Shown: positions 1 through 9,447 of the stretch, in pieces | How the letters are laid out: the number at the start of each line of letters is the position of its first letter | Numbering within the stretch: the first letter of the stretch is position 1 | The notes under the pieces: model-generated | Seen by the model: the letters and a program-made list of their open reading frames with translations, nothing else | What the model was told of the DNA's origin: nothing | Database searches by the model: none | Origin: Streptomyces sp. Go-475 | GTDB taxonomy: Bacteria > Actinomycetota > Actinomycetes > Streptomycetales > Streptomycetaceae | Assembly: GCF_003330845.1 (NCBI RefSeq) | Contig: NZ_CP026121.1 | Span: forward strand, 5,251,501 to 5,315,500 | Length of the DNA stretch: 64,000 nucleotides | Direction of reading: 5' to 3' | Translations under genes and position numbers: made by a program

Positions 1-220
1 CGCCGAAGAGGGGGTCCGTGGCGAAGCTCGCGGTGGCGTGCCCGGTGGCGGGGAAACCGGAGCCGTCCGTACCGGGGTCAAAACCGGTGGCGCCGTAGTC
101 GCCGTACGTGGTGAAGTCGCCGTACTGGGCTTCCTGGGTGCCGTACGACGCGTAGTGCGCCGAGGCGGCGTCGGAAGCCGGAGCCGGGGTCATGGTCCCC
201 GACGGGTGACGGTCGTTCAC
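1..220 (-). CDS. N-terminal fragment of a Tyr/Gly/Thr-rich protein (truncated by window edge)
   Basis: Only the first ~73 residues lie in the window. They are a low-complexity, disordered-looking stretch rich in Tyr, Gly, Thr and Ser (for example SYGTQEAQYGDFTTYGDYGA), with no domain visible. Two in-frame starts are possible: GTG at 220 and ATG at 193; neither has a strong ribosome site, though a purine-rich GAAAGAGAAG lies just before the GTG. From memory, Streptomyces proteins with this kind of N-terminus in this neighbourhood are secreted M23-type (LytM) peptidases, but the catalytic part is outside the window, so that identity is a guess. It has its own promoter candidate at 269-298. Confidence 0.55.
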   Translation of the reverse strand, partial: MNDRHPSGTMTPAPASDAASAHYASYGTQEAQYGDFTTYGDYGATGFDPGTDGSGFPATGHATASFATDPLFG

Positions 221-268
221 CAACTTCTCTTTCGCCTCGACAACAGGGGCTGCCAGAGCAGTGCGGCG

Positions 269-298
269 ACTGTACCCGGCGGTACGCGGGCACGACAA
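269..298 (-). promoter_or_regulatory. Candidate housekeeping promoter of the leftward gene at 220
   Basis: On the minus strand a TTGTCG -35 (293-298) and a TACAGT -10 (269-274) are separated by 18 nt. This predicts a transcript start near 262 and a leader of about 40 nt. The intergenic stretch 221-516 shows no riboswitch signature; upstream it holds three TTCGA pentamers (379, 390, 408) of unknown meaning. Confidence 0.5.
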
Positions 299-516
299 TC
301 TTCGGCAGGTTTCACGCGCGCAGGAAACGGGCATTCGGCCGTGTTTTGGCGGACTGCGGACGCGAGTTTGGCTCTGTGTTCGAGGTTTGTTCGATGCTGG
401 TGGGTGCTTCGATGCGGTGCGTCACCTGTATGACGAGTCTGTGAGCCGTGTGTGACGGTCGGGCGCCGACTGTCGCCCGACCGGGTGGTGGAAGCGGCGA
501 GCGGACCCGGCCGGTG

Positions 517-1383
517 TCAGGCCACCGTGAGGCCGTCGGCGCGCCCGGCGGACGGTTCACCCGGGCGGGCCGTGTCGAGGACCTGCCGTATCCCGTTGGC
601 GACGGCGGGGTGCACGGGCAGGGCGAGGTGGCCGATGCCGGTCACCCGCACGTTCTGCGCCGACAGATCGGGATGGTCGATGCGGGCCGTCTCCAGCGGA
701 TCCATCACGTGGTCCAGGTCGCTCCAGAAGCTGACGAAGTGCGTACGGCAGCCAGGGGCGGGCCGAGTGAGCTCCTCGAGCACCGGTGAGCCGGGGCGCA
801 TCTGGCGCACGATGGGGTGCGCGTCGGCCAGTGGCGCGACTCGGGTGCCGGAGTGCGGCGTGCCGAGTGTCACGAGCGTCCGGACGCGCGTGTCGCCGCC
901 GAGCCGCTGCACGTAGTAACGCGCTATCAGACCGCCGAGGCTGTGCCCGACGACGTCGACCTGCCGGGCTCCGGTGCGCTCGCAGACCTCCTCTATGTGC
1001 CGGCCCAGCAGCGCGGCCGCGGCGCGTATGTCGCAGGTCAGCGGCGAGTAGTTGAGGGACTCGATCTGCTGCCTGCCGTGCTGGGCGAGGCTGCGGCGCA
1101 GCAGGACGAAAACCGAGCGGTTGTCGATGAAGCCGTGCAGCAGGACGACGGGGGGCTTGGCCTGGCTGGGCAGTTGGGCGGCGCCGTCCCCGGTGGGCAA
1201 GGGCGGGACGGGGGTTCGCCGCTCCTGGGTGATGCCGGAGGGGTACAGGAGGAGGTGCCCGGCCAGGATCGCGATCTCCAGGGCGGTGGCCTTCAGCAGG
1301 GCCATGGAGAGTCCCGCCAGCCGGCTCGGCAGCAGGCGCTGGCAGAGCGGAAGAAAGGGCAGAGCCGCCCTGGTGACCTTCAT
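517..1383 (-). CDS. Lipase-like alpha/beta hydrolase
   Basis: 288 residues starting at ATG 1383, chosen because AGGAGG sits 6 nt upstream; a longer open frame reaching 1518 lacks this. The nucleophile elbow GHSLGG puts the serine at residue 148, an oxyanion-type VVLLHGF strand lies at 79-85, and candidate acid and histidine are D222/D224 and H252 (TGIGHLALP). The order Ser-Asp-His and the LGTPHSGT segment after the nucleophile are typical of triacylglycerol lipases of the LipA/class 2 type. Residues 20-46 are hydrophobic and could be an uncleaved N-terminal anchor, so a membrane-attached or exported esterase is likely. Substrate cannot be told from sequence. Confidence 0.85.
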   Translation of the reverse strand: MKVTRAALPFLPLCQRLLPSRLAGLSMALLKATALEIAILAGHLLLYPSGITQERRTPVPPLPTGDGAAQLPSQAKPPVVLLHGFIDNRSVFVLLRRSLAQHGRQQIESLNYSPLTCDIRAAAALLGRHIEEVCERTGARQVDVVGHSLGGLIARYYVQRLGGDTRVRTLVTLGTPHSGTRVAPLADAHPIVRQMRPGSPVLEELTRPAPGCRTHFVSFWSDLDHVMDPLETARIDHPDLSAQNVRVTGIGHLALPVHPAVANGIRQVLDTARPGEPSAGRADGLTVA

Positions 1384-1916
1384 GGCCGACCTCCTGTCGG
1401 CACGCGGGAGGACGGCTCCGCCCCCCGTGTGCTCTCGTGGAAAGCTGCTGCGAAGACGGCCGGCGCTGACCGCGCGGGCGGCGTGAGCCGCGTGAGCTGC
1501 GAGGGCTGTGCGCGGCATGTGGCGTGGGTGACGCCGGTGGTGCGACGAGTTCCGTCGTCGGTGAGGTGACGGGGCTTCCCGCCGTGGTGCCGTGCCTGCC
1601 CTGCGTGCTGTGCGTGCGGTGCTGGTCCTGCGTGCCCTGTGTGCCTTCGCCGAAGTGCCGTACCGCCGCGGTGCGTGGTGGGTGGCGCGGCGGTACGGCG
1701 ACCTCCTTGCGGCTCCCCTTGCGCTTGTCCCATCGTGTGATTTCCCCCTCGGTCCGTACTGCGAAACTGCCGGTTACGGGATCCTGGAGATAACGTTCGT
1801 TCACTTGCCCGGGTGGTTCGTGGCGGACCTGTGCGGTGTGTGCGGCATGTACGGCGTGTCCGATGTATGCGGTACTTGTCGGAACGGATGGATGTAGACG
1901 CTTCATGGAGGCAGTG
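1384..1916. other. Intergenic region between hydrolase and icmB, GC-skewed repetitive
   Basis: About 530 bases with no convincing gene. The plus strand is unusually rich in short TGCG/TGTGC/CTGTG words (notably 1590-1660 and 1830-1880). Open frames here are short, lack ribosome sites and do not show Streptomyces codon bias. The segment between 1800 and 1906 should contain the icmB promoter, but I could not settle on one; a TTGTCGG at 1877 lacks a properly spaced -10. Confidence 0.5.
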
Positions 1917-2336
<420 letters not shown>

Positions 2337-2521
2337 GCCTCCGGCGGTCCGGCCGGAGTACTGCGGGGCGTTGCCCGTGGCGTTGCCTGTGGACGGGATG
2401 TCGGCTGGGGGCCGGGCGTTTCGTGTGGCCGGGACGTCGCCTGCGGGTGGGGCGTTGGCTGCTGGCGGGTGCAGGCCTGGCACCGCGGCCGGTGCCCGGC
2501 CTGGGATGAGACCGGACGCCG

Positions 2522-4192
2522 TCATGGCGCGCTCAGTTCCTCCGTCATCGCCGCGCGCAGACGCAGTGTCGTGACCAGGCGCTGGAAGGCCTCCGCCCAG
2601 TAGCCACCGGCTCCCGGGGACGCGTTCTCCGCCTCGTCCGGTACGGCCAGCAGGGCGTCGAGGCGGCCGGATTCGGACGGGTCGAGGCAGCGCTCGGCCA
2701 GGCCCATGACTCCGCTGAAACTCCATGGATAACTCCCCGCGTCCCGAGCGATGTTGAGCGCGTCCACGACCGCCCGGCCGAGCGGCGGGGCCCACGGCAC
2801 CGCGCACACGCCGAGCAGCTGGAAGGCCTCGGACAGGCCGTGCGTCGCGATGAAGCCGGCCACCCACTCGGCCCGTTCGGCGGCGCCCAGCGTGCCGAGC
2901 AGCTTGGCGCGTTCGGCGAGGGAGACCGCACCCGGACCGCCCGCTTCCGGTGCCGAGGGTTCGCCGAGCAGCGCGCGTGCCCACGCGGCATCGCGCTGGC
3001 GCACCGCGGCCCGGCACCACGCCGCGTGCAGCTCGCCCCGCCAGTCGTCGGCCACCGGCAGCGCCACGATCTCCCCGGGGGTTCGCCCGCCCAGCCGCCG
3101 TGACCAGGTCCCGAGCGGTGCCGCCTCCACCAACTGGCCGAACCACCAGGACCGTTCGCCCCGGCCCGCGGGAGCCTTCGCCACGACGCCGTCGCGCTCC
3201 ATGCCCGGATCGCACTCGTGCGGCGCCTCGACGACGATCGTCGGGGTGGGGGCATGCACTGTTCCCGGGGTTCCTCTGTCCTGCGCGGTACCGGTGGAGT
3301 GCGCGTGGTCGATGGCCACGCAGGCCGCCGCCCGGACCGCCATCCGCGCGGCGAGCGCCGAACCCGGCAGCGCCGACAGCAGTTCCGCCGCCGTCGCCCG
3401 GACGTTGCGGCTGCGGTCGGCCAGGGCCTGTTCCAGGAACGGCTCGTCGTCCGGCGTCAGGGCCGTGCGCAGGGAGTCGAGGAACATCAGGCGGTCCTCG
3501 GCCCGCTCCGTCGCCCAGGTCGTCTCCAGCAGGGCGCGCGCGGCGGCCGGTTCGCGGGAGCGCAGCGCGGACAGCAGGGCGACCCGTTCGGCGAACAGGC
3601 CCTCCTGCCAGAGCCGCTGCACCCTGTCGTCGTCCTCGAGGTGCGGCAGGGACGCTCCGCCGCCCGGTGTCGAGCGCAGGGCGAACCGCCAGTCCGGGTT
3701 CAGGCGCGCCAGCCACAGGGCCCGCGGTCCGGCGAACTCCAGCGCCGCGGGGCGCAGGTCCGTACGCCCCCGGGCCGCGTCCAGCAGCGCGGGGAGCAGT
3801 TGCGGAGGCGGCGCGAAACCACGGGCGTTCGCCGTCGCGAGCCACTGGGGCAGCAGTTCCATCACATCGGGCGCGGTGCCCCGGCGGCCGCCGCCGGACG
3901 CGCCGGGGCGGTCGGCCAGCAGCATCGCGAGTCTGCGGGCGGCCGCCTGCGGCAGGGGCGGACGCGGGTCCTCCGGGGCCGGCTGCGGACGTTCCGCCGC
4001 CCGCGCCGGACGCAGGCCGGCCCGCCGCCGTACCGTCTCCACGGCCGCCGCGTCCAGCAGGGCCGCCGGTGCGTCCGGGCCCGGTGCGGTGCCGGGCGGG
4101 GTGCGTCGGTCCGTGCCCAGCAGTGCCGTGGTGACGAGCCCCTCCCAGGCGCCCGTGACGGGCGCGTCCACAGGAGCGGAGGTCCTGGTCAT
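2522..4192 (-). CDS. DUF5691 family protein of the MoxR/VWA locus
   Basis: 556 residues; start ATG 4192 preceded by AAGGAAG. The protein is Ala/Arg/Leu-rich and apparently all-helical, with HEAT-like pairs of helices (for example the segments around LLETTWATERAEDRLMFLDS and QALADRSRNVRATAAELLSA). No catalytic motif or membrane segment is seen. I assign it to DUF5691, a family that in actinobacteria travels with SWIM zinc-finger, MoxR ATPase, DUF5682 and VWA genes, as here. It lies 129 nt downstream of the SWIM gene on the same strand and probably shares its transcript. A scaffold or adaptor role in a MoxR-driven complex is an inference. Confidence 0.78.
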   Translation of the reverse strand: MTRTSAPVDAPVTGAWEGLVTTALLGTDRRTPPGTAPGPDAPAALLDAAAVETVRRRAGLRPARAAERPQPAPEDPRPPLPQAAARRLAMLLADRPGASGGGRRGTAPDVMELLPQWLATANARGFAPPPQLLPALLDAARGRTDLRPAALEFAGPRALWLARLNPDWRFALRSTPGGGASLPHLEDDDRVQRLWQEGLFAERVALLSALRSREPAAARALLETTWATERAEDRLMFLDSLRTALTPDDEPFLEQALADRSRNVRATAAELLSALPGSALAARMAVRAAACVAIDHAHSTGTAQDRGTPGTVHAPTPTIVVEAPHECDPGMERDGVVAKAPAGRGERSWWFGQLVEAAPLGTWSRRLGGRTPGEIVALPVADDWRGELHAAWCRAAVRQRDAAWARALLGEPSAPEAGGPGAVSLAERAKLLGTLGAAERAEWVAGFIATHGLSEAFQLLGVCAVPWAPPLGRAVVDALNIARDAGSYPWSFSGVMGLAERCLDPSESGRLDALLAVPDEAENASPGAGGYWAEAFQRLVTTLRLRAAMTEELSAP

Positions 4193-4321
4193 GAGCTTCC
4201 TTTCCGCGGGGCGCCCGGAGGTGGTTGAAGGCTCACCCTTACCGGTTGTCCCGTGATGCCTGAAAGATGCGTGGTGTTGTGAGAAGGGCGGGGCCGCTCG
4301 GGCGGTCGGGTGCGCGCTGGG

Positions 4322-5677
4322 TCAGCACAGCGTTATCGCGTCGCCCGGGCCCTCGGGCCAGGCCGTCAGCGGCGTGAAGCCCTGGTGTCCGCATTCGCCG
4401 AAGACCCGGACCGGGGCGCCGCCCGACAGGGCGACGAGCCGCCACAGGCCCGGCCGGGAACGCGCGGCGGGAGTGAGCGGCAGCGCCGCGTCCTCGTCGG
4501 CGTCCGCCAGCTGCCAGGAGTCGCCGTCCGGGGTCGGGACGACCCGGTCCAGCGTCACCGGGACGGACTCCAGCCACGGGTCGTCGCGCAGGGCGTCGCC
4601 GTAACGGGCCGCCGCCTGCGACGTCGTCAGCCCCGGGGGACGTATCGCCGCCGGCGCGGGCGGCGCGAACTGCTCGCCCAGGGCCACCCGCGGCTGCCCG
4701 GCGCCCGGGTACGCGGACACCTCCGCCTCCAGGGACAGCCCCACCGGCAGCGCCAGCTCCGGGGCGCGGCCGGCGGCACCGTAGGAGAGGAGCAGCACGG
4801 TGCGGTGCGAGTCGGCGCCGTACAGCCAGATCCGGCGGGTCGTCAGGCGCGGGTCCGTCGTGTCGTACTGGGCGAGGACCAGCCAGCTGTCCCGCACCGG
4901 CGGGCCGTCCGCGGAGGCGGGCAGGCCGATGCGGGCGCGGACCGTGGCGGCCAGGCCGTCCGGCAGCCGCTCGCGGCGCAGCCAGCCCTGGCCGAGGAGG
5001 TGCAGCAGCGCGCACTCCTCCAGCAGCCGCACCGGCCAGCCCGGGCCGGTGGACGGGATGGCCCCCAACTCCCTTACGCGGGCGGCCAGGCCCTGTGCCT
5101 GGGCGTCGACCATGCGGGCCGCCGTCTCCTCCCAGAGGCCGTAGCCGGACTGCTCCGCCGACGCCAGGCCCCCGCGCAGCAGGTCCGTCAGGCGCTGCTC
5201 CAGCTCCACCGCGCCCGCCGTGACCCGCTCGGCACGGCGCTCGGCCCGGCGCCGTGCCGCGTCCGGATCAGCGGACGCCGAGGGCGTACCCGGGCCCTCC
5301 CCGGCCTTCTTCTCCTCCGCGCGTCTGCGCCGCCCCGCTGTCCACTGCGCGGCCCACTCCGGCGCCTCCGCCGTCGGCACCGCCCCGTCGCCGCCCGCCC
5401 AGAGCAGCAGCAGCCCCAGCGCGTGCTTGCACGGGAACTTGCGGCTGGGGCAACTGCACTTGTACGCGGGCCCGGAGGCGTCCGCGAGGTCCACGACCGT
5501 CTGATACGGCTTGCTTCCGCTGCCCTTGCACAGCCCCCACACCGTCCCCTCGTCGGAACTCCCCGCCTCGGACCACGGCCCCGCCGCTCCGAGTTTGCTT
5601 CCCGCTTTGCGTGATGCGGCGTCAGGCGCCAGTGCCAGCACCTGGTCCGCGGTCCAGCGCACCCCCTGCTGAGTCAT
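4322..5677 (-). CDS. SWIM zinc-finger protein of the MoxR/VWA locus
   Basis: 451 residues from ATG 5677. The SWIM signature CxC...CxH is seen as CSCPSRKFPCKHALGLLLLW near residues 75-95; SWIM domains bind DNA or proteins through one zinc. The rest is helical and basic (ERRAERRAER, RRRRAEEKK). No ribosome site precedes this ATG; instead a near-perfect damage-type promoter puts the predicted transcript start on the ATG itself, so translation is probably leaderless. This supports 5677 over an upstream in-frame TTG at 5707. Divergent from the MoxR gene and upstream of DUF5691. Function is inferred only from family and context. Confidence 0.85.
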   Translation of the reverse strand: MTQQGVRWTADQVLALAPDAASRKAGSKLGAAGPWSEAGSSDEGTVWGLCKGSGSKPYQTVVDLADASGPAYKCSCPSRKFPCKHALGLLLLWAGGDGAVPTAEAPEWAAQWTAGRRRRAEEKKAGEGPGTPSASADPDAARRRAERRAERVTAGAVELEQRLTDLLRGGLASAEQSGYGLWEETAARMVDAQAQGLAARVRELGAIPSTGPGWPVRLLEECALLHLLGQGWLRRERLPDGLAATVRARIGLPASADGPPVRDSWLVLAQYDTTDPRLTTRRIWLYGADSHRTVLLLSYGAAGRAPELALPVGLSLEAEVSAYPGAGQPRVALGEQFAPPAPAAIRPPGLTTSQAAARYGDALRDDPWLESVPVTLDRVVPTPDGDSWQLADADEDAALPLTPAARSRPGLWRLVALSGGAPVRVFGECGHQGFTPLTAWPEGPGDAITLC

Positions 5678-5684
5678 GTCGTCG

Positions 5685-5707
5685 AAGGTAGATCCCACCA
5701 CTGACAA
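5685..5707 (-). promoter_or_regulatory. Damage-type (RecA-NDp/PafBC-like) promoter of the SWIM gene
   Basis: Minus strand TTGTCAGTG (5699-5707), 8-nt spacer, TACCTT (5685-5690). This matches tTGTCRgtg-N8-TAnnnT, the LexA-independent DNA-damage promoter of mycobacteria that depends on the activator PafBC. The -10 ends 7 nt before ATG 5677, the geometry of a leaderless mRNA. Confidence 0.75.
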
Positions 5708-5756
5708 TCGGGTCCGCGAGCGCTTCCGGCAAGGCGTTTCCGCAGGTCAGAACGGA

Positions 5757-5779
5757 TTGTCAGTGGTGTGGTGCAACGT
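5757..5779 (+). promoter_or_regulatory. Mirror-image damage-type promoter of the MoxR gene
   Basis: Plus strand TTGTCAGTG (5757-5765), 8-nt spacer, CAACGT (5774-5779; one mismatch to TAnnnT). The predicted leader is about 36 nt and contains GGAGGGGGAC before ATG 5823. Together with the minus-strand copy the motif forms a perfect 14-bp inverted repeat, CACCACTGACAATC (5696-5709) against 5755-5768, so both arms of the locus should respond to the same regulator. Confidence 0.65.
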
Positions 5780-5822
5780 TGGTGGCAGATCCGAACCGGC
5801 CGAGCTGGAGGGGGACTTCGCC

Positions 5823-6953
5823 ATGACTGTGTCCGTTGGGCCGACGCCCGTCGAAGCGGGGGAGACGGAATCGGCCCAGGCATTGCGACCGCACGCCGAG
5901 GACGCCTTCGCCGGTGAACTCGCCGCGCTGGCCGCGCAGGACGACCGTCCGCGCCCGGCCCGCTGGAAGCTGTCGCCGTGGGCGGTCGCGACGTACCTGC
6001 TCGGCGGCACACTGCCGGACGGCACCGTGATCACACCGAAGTACATCGGCCCGCGCCGCATCGTCGAGGTCGCCGTCACGACGCTCGCCACCGACCGCGC
6101 CCTGCTCCTGCTCGGCGTGCCGGGCACGGCGAAGACGTGGGTGTCCGAGCACCTGGCCGCAGCGGTCAGCGGCGACTCCACGCTGCTGGTGCAGGGCACC
6201 GCCGGCACCCCGGAGGAGGCCATCCGCTACGGCTGGAACTACGCGCGGCTGCTCGCCCACGGCCCGAGCCGCGACGCCCTCGTGCCCAGCCCGGTCATGC
6301 GGGCCATGGCGGAGGGCATGACCGCCCGCGTCGAGGAGCTGACCCGCATCCCGGCCGACGTGCAGGACACGCTCATCACGATCCTGTCGGAGAAGACGCT
6401 GCCGATACCGGAGCTCGGGCAGGAGGTGCAGGCCGTCCGCGGCTTCAACCTGATCGCCACCGCCAACGACCGCGACCGCGGGGTCAACGACCTGTCCAGC
6501 GCCCTGCGCCGCCGTTTCAACACGGTCGTGCTGCCGCTGCCGGAGAGCCCCGACGCCGAGGTCGACATCGTCTCGCGCCGAGTCGACCAGATCGGCCGCT
6601 CCCTCGACCTGCCGGCCGCGCCCGAGGGCCTGGACGAGATCCGCCGGGTCGTCACGGTCTTCCGGGAGCTGCGCGACGGGGTCACGTCCGACGGCCGGAC
6701 GAAGCTGAAGTCGCCCAGCGGCACGCTGTCCACGGCCGAGGCGATCTCCGTGGTCACCAACGGTCTCGCGCTGGCCGCCCACTTCGGCGACGGCGTGCTG
6801 CGGCCGGGCGATGTCGCCGCGGGCATCCTCGGCGCGGTGGTCCGCGACCCGGCGGCCGACCGCGTCATCTGGCAGGAGTACCTGGAGACCGTCGTCCGCG
6901 AGCGCGACGGCTGGAAGGACTTCTACCGGGCCTGCCGCGAGGTGAGCGTGTGA
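5823..6953 (+). CDS. MoxR-type AAA+ ATPase
   Basis: 376 residues; ATG 5823 after GGAGGGGGAC. The Walker A loop is GVPGTAKT (about 100-107), followed by sensor-1-like LIATANDRDRGVND and arginine-finger region SSALRRRFNTV, the usual order in MoxR ATPases. MoxR proteins act as hexameric chaperones that remodel or activate partners, nearly always with a VWA protein encoded nearby, here at 9587. The gene heads an operon of MoxR, DUF5682, a small ORF and VWA with short gaps or overlaps. The promoter architecture suggests induction by DNA damage. The client protein is unknown. Confidence 0.9.
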   Translation: MTVSVGPTPVEAGETESAQALRPHAEDAFAGELAALAAQDDRPRPARWKLSPWAVATYLLGGTLPDGTVITPKYIGPRRIVEVAVTTLATDRALLLLGVPGTAKTWVSEHLAAAVSGDSTLLVQGTAGTPEEAIRYGWNYARLLAHGPSRDALVPSPVMRAMAEGMTARVEELTRIPADVQDTLITILSEKTLPIPELGQEVQAVRGFNLIATANDRDRGVNDLSSALRRRFNTVVLPLPESPDAEVDIVSRRVDQIGRSLDLPAAPEGLDEIRRVVTVFRELRDGVTSDGRTKLKSPSGTLSTAEAISVVTNGLALAAHFGDGVLRPGDVAAGILGAVVRDPAADRVIWQEYLETVVRERDGWKDFYRACREVSV

Positions 6954-7008
6954 GCGACGCGGGGCGGGGGTCGGTCGCGGGGCCGGGACAGGGATGGGAG
7001 GGAACCAA

Positions 7009-9447
7009 GTGACGGCAGTGGAAAGGCCTGTGGGCCGGGCGGCCGAGGCGGGGCCGGTGCTGCTCGGGGTGCGGCATCACGGGCCGGGCTCGGCCCGGGC
7101 GGTGCGGGCGGCGCTGGAGGAGACCCGGCCCGGGGTCGTGCTGATCGAGGGGCCGCCCGAGGCGGACGCGCTGATCCCGCTCGCCGCCGACGAGGAGATG
7201 CGGCCGCCGGTCGCCCTGCTCGCCCATGCCGTGGACGAGCCCGGCCGCTCGGCGTTCTGGCCGCTGGCCGAGTTCTCCCCGGAGTGGGTCGCCCTCCGCT
7301 GGGCCGTGGAGCAGGGGATACCGGCCCGCTTCATCGACCTGCCCGCCGCGCACACCTTGGCCTGGGGGAGGCAGGAGGACGAGGCGGCAGGGGAGGGGGA
7401 GTCCCCCCTTGACGCGGAGACGGCGGACGGCGAGGGCGAGGGCGACGACGGCGCCGGCCCTGACACCGCCCCTGACACCGCCCCCGGCTCCGCCGACGTG
7501 CGGATCGACCCGCTCGGTGTGCTCGCCGAGACCGCGGGCTACGACGACCCGGAGCGGTGGTGGGAGGACGTGGTCGAGCACCGGGGCGCCGGGGAGGGGG
7601 ACGCGCTCGCGCCGTTCACCGCGCTGGAGGAGGCCATGGGCGCCCTGCGGGAGACCTACGGCAGCGGGGGCCACGACCGGGACCTGGTGCGGGAGGCGTA
7701 CATGCGGCTCCAGGTGCGGGCCGCGCAAAGGGAGTTCGAGGACGGCGTGGCCGTCGTCTGCGGCGCCTGGCACGTGCCCGCCCTGCGGCAGAGGACGACC
7801 GTCGCCGCCGACAAGGCGCTGCTCAAGGGGCTGCCCAAGGTCAAGACCGACATGACATGGGTGCCGTGGACCCACCGCAGGCTCTCCCGGACCAGCGGAT
7901 ACGGAGCCGGCATCGACTCGCCGGGCTGGTACGGGCACCTGTTCAGCGCCCCGGACCGGCCGGTGGAGCGGTGGATGACGAAGGTGGCGGGGCTGCTGCG
8001 CGAAGAGGACCGGATCGTCTCCTCCGCGCACGTCATCGAGGCGGTGCGGCTGGCCGAGACGCTCGCCGCGATGCGCGGGCGTCCGCTGCCCGGCCTGAGC
8101 GAGACGACCGACGCGGTGCGGGCGGTGATGTGCGAGGGCTCGGACGTGCCGCTGGCCCTGGTGCGGGACCGGCTGGTCGTGGGTGACGTGCTGGGGGAGG
8201 TGCCGTCGACGGCACCGGCGGTTCCGTTGCAGCGGGACCTCGCCCGGCTCCAGCGCAGGCTGCGGCTGAAGCCGGAGGCACTGGAGCGGGAGTTGGAGCT
8301 CGACCTCCGCAAGGAGACCGACTCGGCCCGCAGCAGGCTGCTGCACCGGCTGCGGCTGCTCGGCATCGCCTGGGGCGAACCGGCCGCCTCGCGAGGCAGC
8401 ACGGGCACGTTCCGGGAGACGTGGCGGCTGCGCTGGGAGCCCGAGCTGTCCGTACGGGTGGCCGAGGCGGGGGTGTGGGGGACGACCGTACTGTCCGCCG
8501 CGACCGCCAAGGCCGAGGCGGACGCCGTCGCCGCGGAGGGCCTGGCCGACGTCACCGCACTCGCCGAGCGCTGCCTGCTGGCCGGACTGCCCGACGCGCT
8601 GCCGACCGTGATGCGGATCCTCGCCGACCGGGCGGCCCTCGACACGGACGTCGGCCACCTCGCCCAGGCGCTGCCGGCCCTGGTCCGCTCCCTGCGCTAC
8701 GGCGATGTGCGCGGCACGGACACCGAAGCACTGGGGGAGGTCGCCGCCGGCCTGGCCGAGCGGGTCTTCGTCGGCCTGCCCCCGGCCTGCGCCGCGCTCG
8801 ACGCCGACGCCGCCGAGGAGATGCGGCGCCACGTGGACGCGGTGCACGGAGCCGTCGCGCTCCTGGGTGACAGCCCGGCAGCGGGACACGGCCACCTGAG
8901 AGCGCGCTGGCAGTCGGTGCTGCGGGTGCTGGCCGGGCGGGACACCGTGCCCGGGGTGATCCGGGGGCGGGCCGTGCGGCTGCTGCTCGACGACGGGGAG
9001 CTGGCGCAGGACGAGGCGGCACGGCTCATGGGGCTCGTCCTGTCACCGGGCACGCCGCCCGCGGACGCGGCCGCGTGGATCGAGGGCTTCGTCGGAGGAG
9101 GCTCCGGCGGCGGGATGCTCCTGGTGCACGACGAAGGGCTGCTCGGGCTGGTCGACGCGTGGCTGACCGGCGTGCCGGCGGAGGCGTTCACGGACGTGCT
9201 GCCCTTGCTGCGGCGCACGTTCTCGGCGTACGAACCCGGGGTCCGCCGGACCCTCGGCGAACTGGTCCGGCGCGGACCCGGCGCCCGGGGAGGCGCGGCA
9301 GCCGCCGGCACCGGCCTGCCCGGCTTCGCGGCCGAACCGGACCCGGCGCGCGCGGACGCGGTGCTGCCGGTGCTGCGGCTGCTGCTCGGGATGGACGAAG
9401 AAGATCAAGAGGGCATCGAGAAGAAGCTGATGGGGGTGGCGGGATGA
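7009..9447 (+). CDS. DUF5682 family protein of the MoxR/VWA locus
   Basis: 812 residues from GTG 7009, chosen because GGAGGG lies 6 nt upstream; the frame is open to 6994. The protein begins with a conserved LLGVRHHGPGSARAVR stretch and VLIEGPPEAD, reminiscent of the TraB/ChaN-like fold with a conserved His near the start, and is otherwise a long helical protein with an acidic low-complexity insert near 125-165 (EGEGDDGAG). I assign DUF5682, a family found in MoxR-VWA operons. Its size and position between the ATPase and VWA genes suggest it is a core component or client of the system. Function unknown. Confidence 0.8.
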   Translation: MTAVERPVGRAAEAGPVLLGVRHHGPGSARAVRAALEETRPGVVLIEGPPEADALIPLAADEEMRPPVALLAHAVDEPGRSAFWPLAEFSPEWVALRWAVEQGIPARFIDLPAAHTLAWGRQEDEAAGEGESPLDAETADGEGEGDDGAGPDTAPDTAPGSADVRIDPLGVLAETAGYDDPERWWEDVVEHRGAGEGDALAPFTALEEAMGALRETYGSGGHDRDLVREAYMRLQVRAAQREFEDGVAVVCGAWHVPALRQRTTVAADKALLKGLPKVKTDMTWVPWTHRRLSRTSGYGAGIDSPGWYGHLFSAPDRPVERWMTKVAGLLREEDRIVSSAHVIEAVRLAETLAAMRGRPLPGLSETTDAVRAVMCEGSDVPLALVRDRLVVGDVLGEVPSTAPAVPLQRDLARLQRRLRLKPEALERELELDLRKETDSARSRLLHRLRLLGIAWGEPAASRGSTGTFRETWRLRWEPELSVRVAEAGVWGTTVLSAATAKAEADAVAAEGLADVTALAERCLLAGLPDALPTVMRILADRAALDTDVGHLAQALPALVRSLRYGDVRGTDTEALGEVAAGLAERVFVGLPPACAALDADAAEEMRRHVDAVHGAVALLGDSPAAGHGHLRARWQSVLRVLAGRDTVPGVIRGRAVRLLLDDGELAQDEAARLMGLVLSPGTPPADAAAWIEGFVGGGSGGGMLLVHDEGLLGLVDAWLTGVPAEAFTDVLPLLRRTFSAYEPGVRRTLGELVRRGPGARGGAAAAGTGLPGFAAEPDPARADAVLPVLRLLLGMDEEDQEGIEKKLMGVAG

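Noticed and set aside
379..412. LexA (SOS) box from TTCGA repeats
   Set aside because: The pentamers are direct copies with 11- and 18-bp spacing and do not form TCGAAC-N4-GTTCGA.
221..516. c-di-AMP (ydaO-type) riboswitch upstream of the leftward gene at 220
   Set aside because: Such riboswitches occur before Streptomyces cell-wall hydrolase genes, but the expected GGGGAACC/GGGTGAATC blocks are absent here.
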